Shown here: piece after piece, positions 50,826 to 62,428 of the stretch
How the letters are laid out: every line of letters begins with the position of its first letter
Numbering within the stretch: the first letter of the stretch is position 1
Source of the DNA: Coccinella septempunctata
Lineage: Eukaryota > Arthropoda > Insecta > Coleoptera > Coccinellidae
Direction: 5' to 3'
DNA length: 64,000 bases
Assembly (NCBI RefSeq): GCF_907165205.1
Contig: NC_058196.1
Coordinates: 15,170,501 to 15,234,500, forward strand
Program-made: the position numbers and the translations under genes
The notes under the pieces: generated by a model
Database searches by the model: none
What the model saw: the letters and a program-made list of their open reading frames with translations, nothing else
Told to the model about the DNA's origin: nothing

Positions 50826-51239
50826 ATGGATTACAGAGTTTTGCCCGGATGTTTCGTAAGCAGTTCGGATCCCTTCAGATCCCTTCCTGCTGAAATGGTT
50901 TCAACCATTTTTCGATATCTGGATGCTGATTCATTGTTATCCGTCTATTCGACGAGTCGCAGATTCAGAGATATCTGCCTTCATGACTCGATGCTCAGGC
51001 GTAAGCTCACTTCGAGAACGACTGAATTGCGGAGAGAAGAGCGTAGGCGACTGCTGAATCCAAAATTTGGTGTGAGTATTGTTCGGAATGATGATTTCTC
51101 TCGCTCATCATTTCGAGAAAATACCACTCAAAAAAAAGTTCTTGTACAAACAAGAACACAACGAACGCGTGCTTTGACAATTCCAAGAAATTGGAGTTTA
51201 TGCTCCTCTGAGCAGAAAGTCAAAACAAATCATCGCTAA
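50826..51239 (+). CDS. F-box protein, array copy 23 (137-residue form)
   Basis: Pro55 to Ser plus short tail, followed by GTGGTGTTTTTC; the same trio marks copies 28 and 35. Confidence 0.78.
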   Translation: MDYRVLPGCFVSSSDPFRSLPAEMVSTIFRYLDADSLLSVYSTSRRFRDICLHDSMLRRKLTSRTTELRREERRRLLNPKFGVSIVRNDDFSRSSFRENTTQKKVLVQTRTQRTRALTIPRNWSLCSSEQKVKTNHR

Positions 51240-51717
51240 ATGAGGCTGTAAATCTGCTTGCGCTTTCGATATTATTAGTTTTTTTTTGACTCTTAGTTGT
51301 TCTTTCGATATTATTAGTTTTTTTGACTCTGAGTTGTTCTTGGCAACAAATATCATCTTTATGACAGTTGGGACTCAACCTAAACAATTATTTCTAAGTC
51401 AATCTCTATAAAAAATCCATATGTACTCCCTAACAATTTTTCTCCCGACACAAGTTAATCATCATTTTTATGTTTATGTTGTGGTGTTTTTCGAGAGGTA
51501 GATGATAAATTTGGAAAAGATTCAGATTGAGTTCTAGCCTGGTTAGCTTCGCCAAAGATCTGAACTGCCTTGAACCGTTAGACAGACGGAAGAGTTATCG
51601 AGTGGAGGGGATACCTTCTACCAGATCATTGATCGTAGAGACGGCGGCGCAGTATATATTCCAGCGTAGCCTGAGTATTCCTCAGACTCACTCGTCTGTT
51701 CTAGAACGCTTAGTGAA

Positions 51718-52143
51718 ATGGATTACAGAGTTTTGCCCGGATGTTTCGTAAGCAGTTCGGATCCCTTCAGATCCCTTCCTGCTGAAATGGTTTCAACCAT
51801 TTTTCGATATCTGGATGCTGATTCATTGTTATCCGTCTATTCGACGAGTCGCAGATTCAGAGATATCTGCCTTCATGACCCGATGCTCAGGCGTAAGCTC
51901 ACTTCGAGAACGACTGAATTGCGGAGAGAAGAGCGTAGGCGACTGCTGAATCCAAAATTTGGTGTGAGTATTGTTCGGAATGATGATTTCTCTCGCTCAT
52001 CATTTCGAGAAAATACCACTCAAAAAAAAGTTCTTGTACAAACAAGAACACAACGAACGCGTGCTTTGACAATTCCAAGAAATTGGAGTTTATGCTCCTC
52101 TGAGCAGAAAGTCAAAACAAATCATCGCTCGATGAGGCTATAA
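51718..52143 (+). CDS. F-box protein, array copy 24
   Basis: Consensus protein. Confidence 0.78.
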   Translation: MDYRVLPGCFVSSSDPFRSLPAEMVSTIFRYLDADSLLSVYSTSRRFRDICLHDPMLRRKLTSRTTELRREERRRLLNPKFGVSIVRNDDFSRSSFRENTTQKKVLVQTRTQRTRALTIPRNWSLCSSEQKVKTNHRSMRL

Positions 52144-52609
52144 ATCTGCTTGCGCTTTCGATATTATTAGTTTTTTTTTGACTCTTAGTTGTTCTTTCGA
52201 TATTATTAGTTTTTTTGACTCTGAGTTGTTCTTGGCAACAAATATCATCTTTATGACAGTTGGGACTCAACCTAAACAATTATTTCTAAGTCAATCTCTA
52301 TAAAAAATCCATATGTACTCCCTAACAATTTTTCTCCCGACACAAGTTAATCATCATTTTTATGTTTATGTTGTGGTGCTTTTCGAGAGGTAGATGATAA
52401 ATTTGGAAAAGATTCAGATTGAGTTCTAGCCTGGTTAGCTTCGCCAAAGATCTGAACTGCCTTGAACCGTTAGACAGACGGAAGAGTTATCGAGTGGAGG
52501 GGATACCTTCTACCAGATCATTGATCGTAGAGACGGCGGCGCAGTATATATTCCAGCGTAGCCTGAGTATTCCTCAGACTCACTCGTCTGTTCTAGAACG
52601 CTTAGTGAA

Positions 52610-53035
52610 ATGGATTACAGAGTTTTGCCCGGATGTTTCGTAAGCAGTTCGGATCCCTTCAGATCCCTTCCTGCTGAAATGGTTTCAACCATTTTTCGAT
52701 ATCTGGATGCTGATTCATTGTTATCCGTCTATTCGACGAGTCGCAGATTCAGAGATATCTGCCTTCATGACCCGATGCTCAGGCGTAAGCTCACTTCGAG
52801 AACGACTGAATTGCGGAGAGAAGAGCGTAGGCGACTGCTGAATCCAAAATTTGGTGTGAGTATTGTTCGGAATGATGATTTCTCTCGCTCATCATTTCGA
52901 GAAAATACCACTCAAAAAAAAGTTCTTGTACAAACAAGAACACAACGAACGCGTGCTTTGACAATTCCAAGAAATTGGAGTTTATGCTCCTCTGAGCAGA
53001 AAGTCAAAACAAATCATCGCTCGATGAGGCTATAA
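52610..53035 (+). CDS. F-box protein, array copy 25
   Basis: Consensus protein; 3' T run ends in AC. Confidence 0.78.
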   Translation: MDYRVLPGCFVSSSDPFRSLPAEMVSTIFRYLDADSLLSVYSTSRRFRDICLHDPMLRRKLTSRTTELRREERRRLLNPKFGVSIVRNDDFSRSSFRENTTQKKVLVQTRTQRTRALTIPRNWSLCSSEQKVKTNHRSMRL

Positions 53036-53501
53036 ATCTGCTTGCGCTTTCGATATTATTAGTTTTTTTTTTACTCTTAGTTGTTCTTTCGATATTATTA
53101 GTTTTTTTGACTCTGAGTTGTTCTTGGCAACAAATATCATCTTTATGACAGTTGGGACTCAACCTAAACAATTATTTCTAAGTCAATCTCTATAAAAAAT
53201 CCATATGTACTCCCTAACAATTTTTCTCCCGACACAAGTTAATCATCATTTTTATGTTTATGTTGTGGTGCTTTTCGAGAGGTAGATGATAAATTTGGAA
53301 AAGATTCAGATTGAGTTCTAGCCTGGTTAGCTTCGCCAAAGATCTGAACTGCCTTGAACCGTTAGACAGACGGAAGAGTTATCGAGTGGAGGGGATACCT
53401 TCTACCAGATCATTGATCGTAGAGACGGCGGCGCAGTATATATTCCAGCGTAGCCTGAGTATTCCTCAGACTCACTCGTCTGTTCTAGAACGCTTAGTGA
53501 A

Positions 53502-53927
53502 ATGGATTACAGAGTTTTGCCCGGATGTTTCGTAAGCAGTTCGGATCCCTTCAGATCCCTTCCTGCTGAAATGGTTTCAACCATTTTTCGATATCTGGAT
53601 GCTGATTCATTGTTATCCGTCTATTCGACGAGTCGCAGATTCAGAGATATCTGCCTTCATGACCCGATGCTCAGGCGTAAGCTCACTTCGAGAACGACTG
53701 AATTGCGGAGAGAAGAGCGTAGGCGACTGCTGAATCCAAAATTTGGTGTGAGTATTGTTCGGAATGATGATTTCTCTCGCTCATCATTTCGAGAAAATAC
53801 CACTCAAAAAAAAGTTCTTGTACAAACAAGAACACAACGAACGCGTGCTTTGACAATTCCAAGAAATTGGAGTTTATGCTCCTCTGAGCAGAAAGTCAAA
53901 ACAAATCATCGCTCGATGAGGCTATAA
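53502..53927 (+). CDS. F-box protein, array copy 26
   Basis: Consensus protein; private GACTCCTAG in the duplicated 3' segment. Confidence 0.78.
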   Translation: MDYRVLPGCFVSSSDPFRSLPAEMVSTIFRYLDADSLLSVYSTSRRFRDICLHDPMLRRKLTSRTTELRREERRRLLNPKFGVSIVRNDDFSRSSFRENTTQKKVLVQTRTQRTRALTIPRNWSLCSSEQKVKTNHRSMRL

Positions 53928-54393
53928 ATCTGCTTGCGCTTTCGATATTATTAGTTTTTTTTTGACTCCTAGTTGTTCTTTCGATATTATTAGTTTTTTT
54001 GACTCTGAGTTGTTCTTGGCAACAAATATCATCTTTATGACAGTTGGGACTCAACCTAAACAATTATTTCTAAGTCAATCTCTATAAAAAATCCATATGT
54101 ACTCCCTAACAATTTTTCTCCCGACACAAGTTAATCATCATTTTTATGTTTATGTTGTGGTGCTTTTCGAGAGGTAGATGATAAATTTGGAAAAGATTCA
54201 GATTGAGTTCTAGCCTGGTTAGCTTCGCCAAAGATCTGAACTGCCTTGAACCGTTAGACAGACGGAAGAGTTATCGAGTGGAGGGGATACCTTCTACCAG
54301 ATCATTGATCGTAGAGACGGCGGCGCAGTATATATTCCAGCGTAGCCTGAGTATTCCTCAGACTCACTCGTCTGTTCTAGAACGCTTAGTGAA

Positions 54394-54807
54394 ATGGATT
54401 ACAGAGTTTTGCCCGGATGTTTCGTAAGCAGTTCGGATCCCTTCAGATCCCTTCCTGCTGAAATGGTTTCAACCATTTTTCGATATCTGGATGCTGATTC
54501 ATTGTTATCCGTCTATTCGACGAGTCGCAGATTCAGAGATATCTGCCTTCATGACCCGATGCTCAGGCGTAAGCTCACTTCGAGAACGACTGAATTGCGG
54601 AGAGAAGAGCGTAGGCGACTGCTGAATCCAAAATTTGGTGTGAGTATTGTTCGGAATGATGATTTCTCTCGCTCATCAGTTCGAGAAAATACCACTCAAA
54701 AAAAAGTTCTTGTACAAACAAGAACACAACGAACGCGTGCTTTGACAATTCCAAGAAATTGGAGTTTATGCTCCTCTGAGCAGAAAGTCAAAACAAATCA
54801 TCGCTAA
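54394..54807 (+). CDS. F-box protein, array copy 27 (137-residue form)
   Basis: Short tail, Pro55 retained, private Phe96 to Val. Confidence 0.78.
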   Translation: MDYRVLPGCFVSSSDPFRSLPAEMVSTIFRYLDADSLLSVYSTSRRFRDICLHDPMLRRKLTSRTTELRREERRRLLNPKFGVSIVRNDDFSRSSVRENTTQKKVLVQTRTQRTRALTIPRNWSLCSSEQKVKTNHR

Positions 54808-55284
54808 ATGAGGCTGTAAATCTGCTTGCGCTTTCGATATTATTAGTTTTTTTTTGACTCTTAGTTGTTCTTTCGATATTATTAGTTTTTTTGACTCTGA
54901 GTTGTTCTTGGCAACAAATATCATCTTTATGACAGTTGGGACTCAACCTAAACAATTATTTCTAAGTCAATCTCTATAAAAATCCATATGTACTCCCTAA
55001 CAATTTTTCTCCCGACACAAGTTAATCATCATTTTTATGTTTATGTTGTGGTGCTTTTCGAGAGGTAGATGATAAATTTGGAAAAGATTCAGATTGAGTT
55101 CTAGCCTGGTTAGCTTCGCCAAAGATCTGAACTGCCTTGAACCGTTAGACAGACGGAAGAGTTATCGAGTGGAGGGGATACCTTCTACCAGATCATTGAT
55201 CGTAGAGACGGCGGCGCAGTATATATTCCAGCGTAGCCTGAGTATTCCTCAGACTCACTCGTCTGTTCTAGAACGCTTAGTGAA

Positions 55285-55698
55285 ATGGATTACAGAGTTT
55301 TGCCCGGATGTTTCGTAAGCAGTTCGGATCCCTTCAGATCCCTTCCTGCTGAAATGGTTTCAACCATTTTTCGATATCTGGATGCTGATTCATTGTTATC
55401 CGTCTATTCGACGAGTCGCAGATTCAGAGATATCTGCCTTCATGACTCGATGCTCAGGCGTAAGCTCACTTCGAGAACGACTGAATTGCGGAGAGAAGAG
55501 CGTAGGCGACTGCTGAATCCAAAATTTGGTGTGAGTATTGTTCGGAATGATGATTTCTCTCGCTCATCATTTCGAGAAAATACCACTCAAAAAAAAGTTC
55601 TTGTACAAACAAGAACACAACGAACGCGTGCTTTGACAATTCCAAGAAATTGGAGTTTATGCTCCTCTGAGCAGAAAGTCAAAACAAATCATCGCTAA
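55285..55698 (+). CDS. F-box protein, array copy 28 (137-residue form)
   Basis: Pro55 to Ser plus short tail; spacer GACTGTTGGGACT is private. Confidence 0.78.
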   Translation: MDYRVLPGCFVSSSDPFRSLPAEMVSTIFRYLDADSLLSVYSTSRRFRDICLHDSMLRRKLTSRTTELRREERRRLLNPKFGVSIVRNDDFSRSSFRENTTQKKVLVQTRTQRTRALTIPRNWSLCSSEQKVKTNHR

Positions 55699-56176
55699 AT
55701 GAGGCTGTAAATCTGCTTGCGCTTTCGATATTATTAGTTTTTTTTTGACTCTTAGTTGTTCTTTCGATATTATTAGTTTTTTTGACTCTGAGTTGTTCTT
55801 GGCAACAAATATCATCTTTATGACTGTTGGGACTCAACCTAAACAATTATTTCTAAGTCAATCTCTATAAAAAATCCATATGTACTCCCTAACAATTTTT
55901 CTCCCGACACAAGTTAATCATCATTTTTATGTTTATGTTGTGGTGTTTTTCGAGAGGTAGATGATAAATTTGGAAAAGATTCAGATTGAGTTCTAGCCTG
56001 GTTAGCTTCGCCAAAGATCTGAACTGCCTTGAACCGTTAGACAGACGGAAGAGTTATCGAGTGGAGGGGATACCTTCTACCAGATCATTGATCGTAGAGA
56101 CGGCGGCGCAGTATATATTCCAGCGTAGCCTGAGTATTCCTCAGACTCACTCGTCTGTTCTAGAACGCTTAGTGAA

Positions 56177-56602
56177 ATGGATTACAGAGTTTTGCCCGGA
56201 TGTTTCGTAAGCAGTTCGGATCCCTTCAGATCCCTTCCTGCTGAAATGGTTTCAACCATTTTTCGATATCTGGATGCTGATTCATTGTTATCCGTCTATT
56301 CGACGAGTCGCAGATTCAGAGATATCTGCCTTCATGACTCGATGCTCAGGCGTAAGCTCACTTCGAGAACGACTGAATTGCGGAGAGAAGAGCGTAGGCG
56401 ACTGCTGAATCCAAAATTTGGTGTGAGTATTGTTCGGAATGATGATTTCTCTCGCTCATCATTTCGAGAAAATACCACTCAAAAAAAAGTTCTTGTACAA
56501 ACAAGAACACAACGAACGCGTGCTTTGACAATTCCAAGAAATTGGAGTTTATGCTCCTCTGAGCAGAAAGTCAAAACAAATCATCGCTCGATGAGGCTAT
56601 AA
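56177..56602 (+). CDS. F-box protein, array copy 29
   Basis: Pro55 to Ser but with the full 141-residue tail, one of only two such recombinants (with copy 30). Confidence 0.78.
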   Translation: MDYRVLPGCFVSSSDPFRSLPAEMVSTIFRYLDADSLLSVYSTSRRFRDICLHDSMLRRKLTSRTTELRREERRRLLNPKFGVSIVRNDDFSRSSFRENTTQKKVLVQTRTQRTRALTIPRNWSLCSSEQKVKTNHRSMRL

Positions 56603-57077
56603 ATCTGCTTGCGCTTTCGATATTATTAGTTTTTTTTTGACTCTTAGTTGTTTTTTCGATATTATTAGTTTTTTTGACTCTGAGTTGTTCTTGGCAACAA
56701 ATATCATCTTTATGACAGTTGGGACTCAACCTAAAAAATTATTTCTAAGTCAATCTCTATAAAAAATCCATATGTACTCCCTAACAATTTTTCTCCCGAC
56801 ACAAGTTAATCATCATTTTTATGTTTATGTTGTGGTGCTTTTCGAGAGGTAGATGATAAATTTGGAAAAGATTCAGATTGAGTTCTAGCCTGGTTAGCTT
56901 CGCCAAAGATCTGAACTGCCTTGAACCGTTAGACAGACGGAAGAGTTATCGAGTGGAGGGGATACCTTCTACCAGATCATTGATCTCATTGATCGTAGAG
57001 ACGGCGGCGCAGTATATATTCCAGCGTAGCCTGAGTATTCCTCAGACTCACTCGTCTGTTCTAGAACGCTTAGTGAA

Positions 57078-57503
57078 ATGGATTACAGAGTTTTGCCCGG
57101 ATGTTTCGTAAGCAGTTCGGATCCCTTCAGATCCCTTCCTGCTGAAATGGTTTCAACCATTTTTCGATATCTGGATGCTGATTCATTGTTATCCGTCTAT
57201 TCGACGAGTCGCAGATTCAGAGATATCTGCCTTCATGACTCGATGCTCAGGCGTAAGCTCACTTCGAGAACGATTGAATTGCGGAGAGAAGAGCGTAGGC
57301 GACTGCTGAATCCAAAATTTGGTGTGAGTATTGTTCGGAATGATGATTTCTCTCGCTCATCATTTCGAGAAAATACCACTCAAAAAAAAGTTCTTGTACA
57401 AACAAGAACACAACGAACGCGTGCTTTGACAATTCCAAGAAATTGGAGTTTATGCTCCTCTGAGCAGAAAGTCAAAACAAATCATCGCTCGATGAGGCTA
57501 TAA
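57078..57503 (+). CDS. F-box protein, array copy 30
   Basis: Pro55 to Ser, private Thr66 to Ile, full tail. Its upstream region carries a 9-bp tandem duplication (TCATTGATC), giving 901-bp spacing from copy 29; the TATA to initiator distance is unchanged. Confidence 0.78.
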   Translation: MDYRVLPGCFVSSSDPFRSLPAEMVSTIFRYLDADSLLSVYSTSRRFRDICLHDSMLRRKLTSRTIELRREERRRLLNPKFGVSIVRNDDFSRSSFRENTTQKKVLVQTRTQRTRALTIPRNWSLCSSEQKVKTNHRSMRL

Positions 57504-57969
57504 ATCTGCTTGCGCTTTCGATATTATTAGTTTTTTTTTTACTCTTAGTTGTTCTTTCGATATTATTAGTTTTTTTGACTCTGAGTTGTTCTTGGCAACA
57601 AATATCATCTTTATGACAGTTGGGACTCAACCTAAACAATTATTTCTAAGTCAATCTCTATAAAAAATCCATATGTACTCCCTAACAATTTTTCTCCCGA
57701 CACAAGTTAATCATCATTTTTATGTTTATGTTGTGGTGCTTTTCGAGAGGTAGATGATAAATTTGGAAAAGATTCAGATTGAGTTCTAGCCTGGTTAGCT
57801 TCGCCAAAGATCTGAACTGCCTTGAACCGTTTGACAGACGGAAGAGTTATCGAGTGGAGGGGATACCTTCTACCAGATCATTGATCGTAGAGACGGCGGC
57901 GCAGTATATATTCCAGCGTAGCCTGAGTATTCCTCAGACTCACTCGTCTGTTCTAGAACGCTTAGTGAA

Positions 57970-58395
57970 ATGGATTACAGAGTTTTGCCCGGATGTTTCG
58001 TAAGCAGTTCGGATCCCTTCAGATCCCTTCCTGCTGAAATGGTTTCAACCATTTTTCGATATCTGGATGCTGATTCATTGTTATCCGTCTATTCGACGAG
58101 TCGCAGATTCAGAGATATCTGCCTTCATGACCCGATGCTCAGGCGTAAGCTCACTTCGAGAACGACTGAATTGCGGAGGGAAGAGCGTAGGCGACTGCTG
58201 AATCCAAAATTTGGTGTGAGTATTGTTCGGAATGATGATTTCTCTCGCTCATCATTTCGAGAAAATACCACTCAAAAAAAAGTTCTTGTACAAACAAGAA
58301 CACAACGAACGCGTGCTTTGACAATTCCAAGAAATTGGAGTTTATGCTCCTCTGAGCAGAAAGTCAAAACAAATCATCGCTCGATGAGGCTATAA
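57970..58395 (+). CDS. F-box protein, array copy 31
   Basis: Consensus protein; upstream CCGTTTGACAG, silent GAGGGAAGAG and downstream marks match copy 21. Confidence 0.78.
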   Translation: MDYRVLPGCFVSSSDPFRSLPAEMVSTIFRYLDADSLLSVYSTSRRFRDICLHDPMLRRKLTSRTTELRREERRRLLNPKFGVSIVRNDDFSRSSFRENTTQKKVLVQTRTQRTRALTIPRNWSLCSSEQKVKTNHRSMRL

Positions 58396-58861
58396 ATCTG
58401 CTTGCGCTTTCGATATTATTAGTTTTTTTTTGACTCTTAGTTGTTCTTTCGATATTATTAGTTTTTTTGACTCTGAGTTGTTCTTGGCAACAAATATCAT
58501 CTTTATGACAGTTGGGACTCAACCTAAACAAATATTTCTAAGTCAATCTCTATAAAAAATCCATATGTACTCCCTAACAATTTTTCTCCCGACACAAGTT
58601 AATCATCATTTTTATGTTTATGTTGTGGTGTTTTTCGAGAGGTAGATGATAAATTTGGAAAAGATTCAGATTGAGTTCTAGCCTGGTTAGCTTCGCCAAA
58701 GATCTGAACTGCCTTGAACCGTTAGACAGACGGAAGAGTTATCGAGTGGAGGGGATACCTTCTACCAGATCATTGATCGTAGAGACGGCGGCGCAGTATA
58801 TATTCCAGCGTAGCCTGAGTATTCCTCAGACTCACTCGTCTGTTCTAGAACGCTTAGTGAA

Positions 58862-59287
58862 ATGGATTACAGAGTTTTGCCCGGATGTTTCGTAAGCAGT
58901 TCGGATCCCTTCAGATCCCTTCCTGCTGAAATGGTTTCAACCATTTTTCGATATCTGGATGCTGATTCATTGTTATCCGTCTATTCGACGAGTCGCAGAT
59001 TCAGAGATATCTGCCTTCATGACCCGATGCTCAGGCGTAAGCTCACTTCGAGAACGACTGAATTGCGGAGGGAAGAGCGTAGGCGACTGCTGAATCCAAA
59101 ATTTGGTGTGAGTATTGTTCGGAATGATGATTTCTCTCGCTCATCATTTCGAGAAAATACCACTCAAAAAAAAGTTCTTGTACAAACAAGAACACAACGA
59201 ACGCGTGCTTTGACAATTCCAAGAAATTGGAGTTTATGCTCCTCTGAGCAGAAAGTCAAAACAAATCATCGCTCGATGAGGCTATAA
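58862..59287 (+). CDS. F-box protein, array copy 32
   Basis: Consensus protein; shares GAGGGAAGAG, CAAATATTT and GTGGTGTTTTTC with copy 31 but not the upstream TTTGACAG, so a partial neighbour duplication is likely. Confidence 0.78.
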   Translation: MDYRVLPGCFVSSSDPFRSLPAEMVSTIFRYLDADSLLSVYSTSRRFRDICLHDPMLRRKLTSRTTELRREERRRLLNPKFGVSIVRNDDFSRSSFRENTTQKKVLVQTRTQRTRALTIPRNWSLCSSEQKVKTNHRSMRL

Positions 59288-59753
59288 ATCTGCTTGCGCT
59301 TTCGATATTATTAGTTTTTTTTTGACTCTTAGTTGTTCTTTCGATATTATTAGTTTTTTTGACTCTGAGTTGTTCTTGGCAACAAATATCATCTTTATGA
59401 CAGTTGGGACTCAACCTAAACAAATATTTCTAAGTCAATCTCTATAAAAAATCCATATGTACTCCCTAACAATTTTTCTCCCGACACAAGTTAATCATCA
59501 TTTTTATGTTTATGTTGTGGTGTTTTTCGAGAGGTAGATGATAAATTTGGAAAAGATTCAGATTGAGTTCTAGCCTGGTTAGCTTCGCCAAAGATCTGAA
59601 CTGCCTTGAACCGTTAGACAGACGGAAGAGTTATCGAGTGGAGGGGATACCTTCTACCAGATCATTGATCGTAGAGACGGCGGCGCAGTATATATTCCAG
59701 CGTAGCCTGAGTATTCCTCAGACTCACTCGTCTGTTCTAGAACGCTTAGTGAA

Positions 59754-60179
59754 ATGGATTACAGAGTTTTGCCCGGATGTTTCGTAAGCAGTTCGGATCC
59801 CTTCAGATCCCTTCCTGCTGAAATGGTTTCAACCATTTTTCGATATCTGGATGCTGATTCATTGTTATCCGTCTATTCGACGAGTCGCAGATTCAGAGAT
59901 ATCTGCCTTCATGACCCGATGCTCAGGCGTAAGCTCACTTCGAGAACGACTGAATTGCGGAGAGAAGAGCGTAGGCGACTGCTGAATCCAAAATTTGGTG
60001 TGAGTATTGTTCGGAATGATGATTTCTCTCGCTCATCATTTCGAGAAAATACCACTCAAAAAAAAGTTCTTGTACAAACAAGAACACAACGAACGCGTGC
60101 TTTGACAATTCCAAGAAATTGGAGTTTATGCTCCTCTGAGCAGAAAGTCAAAACAAATCATCGCTCGATGAGGCTATAA
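59754..60179 (+). CDS. F-box protein, array copy 33
   Basis: Consensus protein. Confidence 0.78.
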   Translation: MDYRVLPGCFVSSSDPFRSLPAEMVSTIFRYLDADSLLSVYSTSRRFRDICLHDPMLRRKLTSRTTELRREERRRLLNPKFGVSIVRNDDFSRSSFRENTTQKKVLVQTRTQRTRALTIPRNWSLCSSEQKVKTNHRSMRL

Positions 60180-60645
60180 ATCTGCTTGCGCTTTCGATAT
60201 TATTAGTTTTTTTTTGACTCTTAGTTGTTCTTTCGATATTATTAGTTTTTTTGACTCTGAGTTGTTCTTGGCAACAAATATCATCTTTATGACAGTTGGG
60301 ACTCAACCTAAACAATTATTTCTAAGTCAATCTCTATAAAAAATCCATATGTACTCCCTAACAATTTTTCTCCCGACACAAGTTAATCATCATTTTTATG
60401 TTTATGTTGTGGTGCTTTTCGAGAGGTAGATGATAAATTTGGAAAAGATTCAGATTGAGTTCTAGCCTGGTTAGCTTCGCCAAAGATCTGAACTGCCTTG
60501 AACCGTTAGACAGACGGAAGAGTTATCGAGTGGAGGGGATACCTTCTACCAGATCATTGATCGTAGAGACGGCGGCGCAGTATATATTCCAGCGTAGCCT
60601 GAGTATTCCTCAGACTCACTCGTCTGTTCTAGAACGCTTAGTGAA

Positions 60646-61071
60646 ATGGATTACAGAGTTTTGCCCGGATGTTTCGTAAGCAGTTCGGATCCCTTCAGAT
60701 CCCTTCCTGCTGAAATGGTTTCAACCATTTTTCGATATCTGGATGCTGATTCATTGTTATCCGTCTATTCGACGAGTCGCAGATTCAGAGATATCTGCCT
60801 TCATGACCCGATGCTCAGGCGTAAGCTCACTTCGAGAACGACTGAATTGCGGAGAGAAGAGCGTAGGCGACTGCTGAATCCAAAATTTGGTGTGAGTATT
60901 GTTCGGAATGATGATTTCTCTCGCTCATCATTTCGAGAAAATACCACTCAAAAAAAAGTTCTTGTACAAACAAGAACACAACGAACGCGTGCTTTGACAA
61001 TTCCAAGAAATTGGAGTTTATGCTCCTCTGAGCAGAAAGTCAAAACAAATCATCGCTCGATGAGGCTATAA
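60646..61071 (+). CDS. F-box protein, array copy 34
   Basis: Consensus protein; spacer CTCTACAAAAATCC is private. Confidence 0.78.
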   Translation: MDYRVLPGCFVSSSDPFRSLPAEMVSTIFRYLDADSLLSVYSTSRRFRDICLHDPMLRRKLTSRTTELRREERRRLLNPKFGVSIVRNDDFSRSSFRENTTQKKVLVQTRTQRTRALTIPRNWSLCSSEQKVKTNHRSMRL

Positions 61072-61536
61072 ATCTGCTTGCGCTTTCGATATTATTAGTT
61101 TTTTTTTGACTCTTAGTTGTTCTTTCGATATTATTAGTTTTTTTGACTCTGAGTTGTTCTTGGCAACAAATATCATCTTTATGACAGTTGGGACTCAACC
61201 TAAACAATTATTTCTAAGTCAATCTCTACAAAAATCCATATGTACTCCCTAACAATTTTTCTCCCGACACAAGTTAATCATCATTTTTATGTTTATGTTG
61301 TGGTGCTTTTCGAGAGGTAGATGATAAATTTGGAAAAGATTCAGATTGAGTTCTAGCCTGGTTAGCTTCGCCAAAGATCTGAACTGCCTTGAACCGTTAG
61401 ACAGACGGAAGAGTTATCGAGTGGAGGGGATACCTTCTACCAGATCATTGATCGTAGAGACGGCGGCGCAGTATATATTCCAGCGTAGCCTGAGTATTCC
61501 TCAGACTCACTCGTCTGTTCTAGAACGCTTAGTGAA

Positions 61537-61950
61537 ATGGATTACAGAGTTTTGCCCGGATGTTTCGTAAGCAGTTCGGATCCCTTCAGATCCCTTCCTG
61601 CTGAAATGGTTTCAACCATTTTTCGATATCTGGATGCTGATTCATTGTTATCCGTCTATTCGACGAGTCGCAGATTCAGAGATATCTGCCTTCATGACTC
61701 GATGCTCAGGCGTAAGCTCACTTCGAGAACGACTGAATTGCGGAGAGAAGAGCGTAGGCGACTGCTGAATCCAAAATTTGGTGTGAGTATTGTTCGGAAT
61801 GATGATTTCTCTCGCTCATCATTTCGAGAAAATACCACTCAAAAAAAAGTTCTTGTACAAACAAGAACACAACGAACGCGTGCTTTGACAATTCCAAGAA
61901 ATTGGAGTTTATGCTCCTCTGAGCAGAAAGTCAAAACAAATCATCGCTAA
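61537..61950 (+). CDS. F-box protein, array copy 35 (137-residue form)
   Basis: Pro55 to Ser plus short tail. Confidence 0.78.
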   Translation: MDYRVLPGCFVSSSDPFRSLPAEMVSTIFRYLDADSLLSVYSTSRRFRDICLHDSMLRRKLTSRTTELRREERRRLLNPKFGVSIVRNDDFSRSSFRENTTQKKVLVQTRTQRTRALTIPRNWSLCSSEQKVKTNHR

Positions 61951-62428
61951 ATGAGGCTGTAAATCTGCTTGCGCTTTCGATATTATTAGTTTTTTTTTGA
62001 CTCTTAGTTGTTCTTTCGATATTATTAGTTTTTTTGACTCTGAGTTGTTCTTGGCAACAAATATCATCTTTATGACAGTTGGGACTCAACCTAAACAATT
62101 ATTTCTAAGTCAATCTCTATAAAAAATCCATATGTACTCCCTAACAATTTTTCTCCCGACACAAGTTAATCATCATTTTTATGTTTATGTTGTGGTGTTT
62201 TTCGAGAGGTAGATGATAAATTTGGAAAAGATTCAGATTGAGTTCTAGCCTGGTTAGCTTCGCCAAAGATCTGAACTGCCTTGAACCGTTAGACAGACGG
62301 AAGAGTTATCGAGTGGAGGGGATACCTTCTACCAGATCATTGATCGTAGAGACGGCGGCGCAGTATATATTCCAGCGTAGCCTGAGTATTCCTCAGACTC
62401 ACTCGTCTGTTCTAGAACGCTTAGTGAA

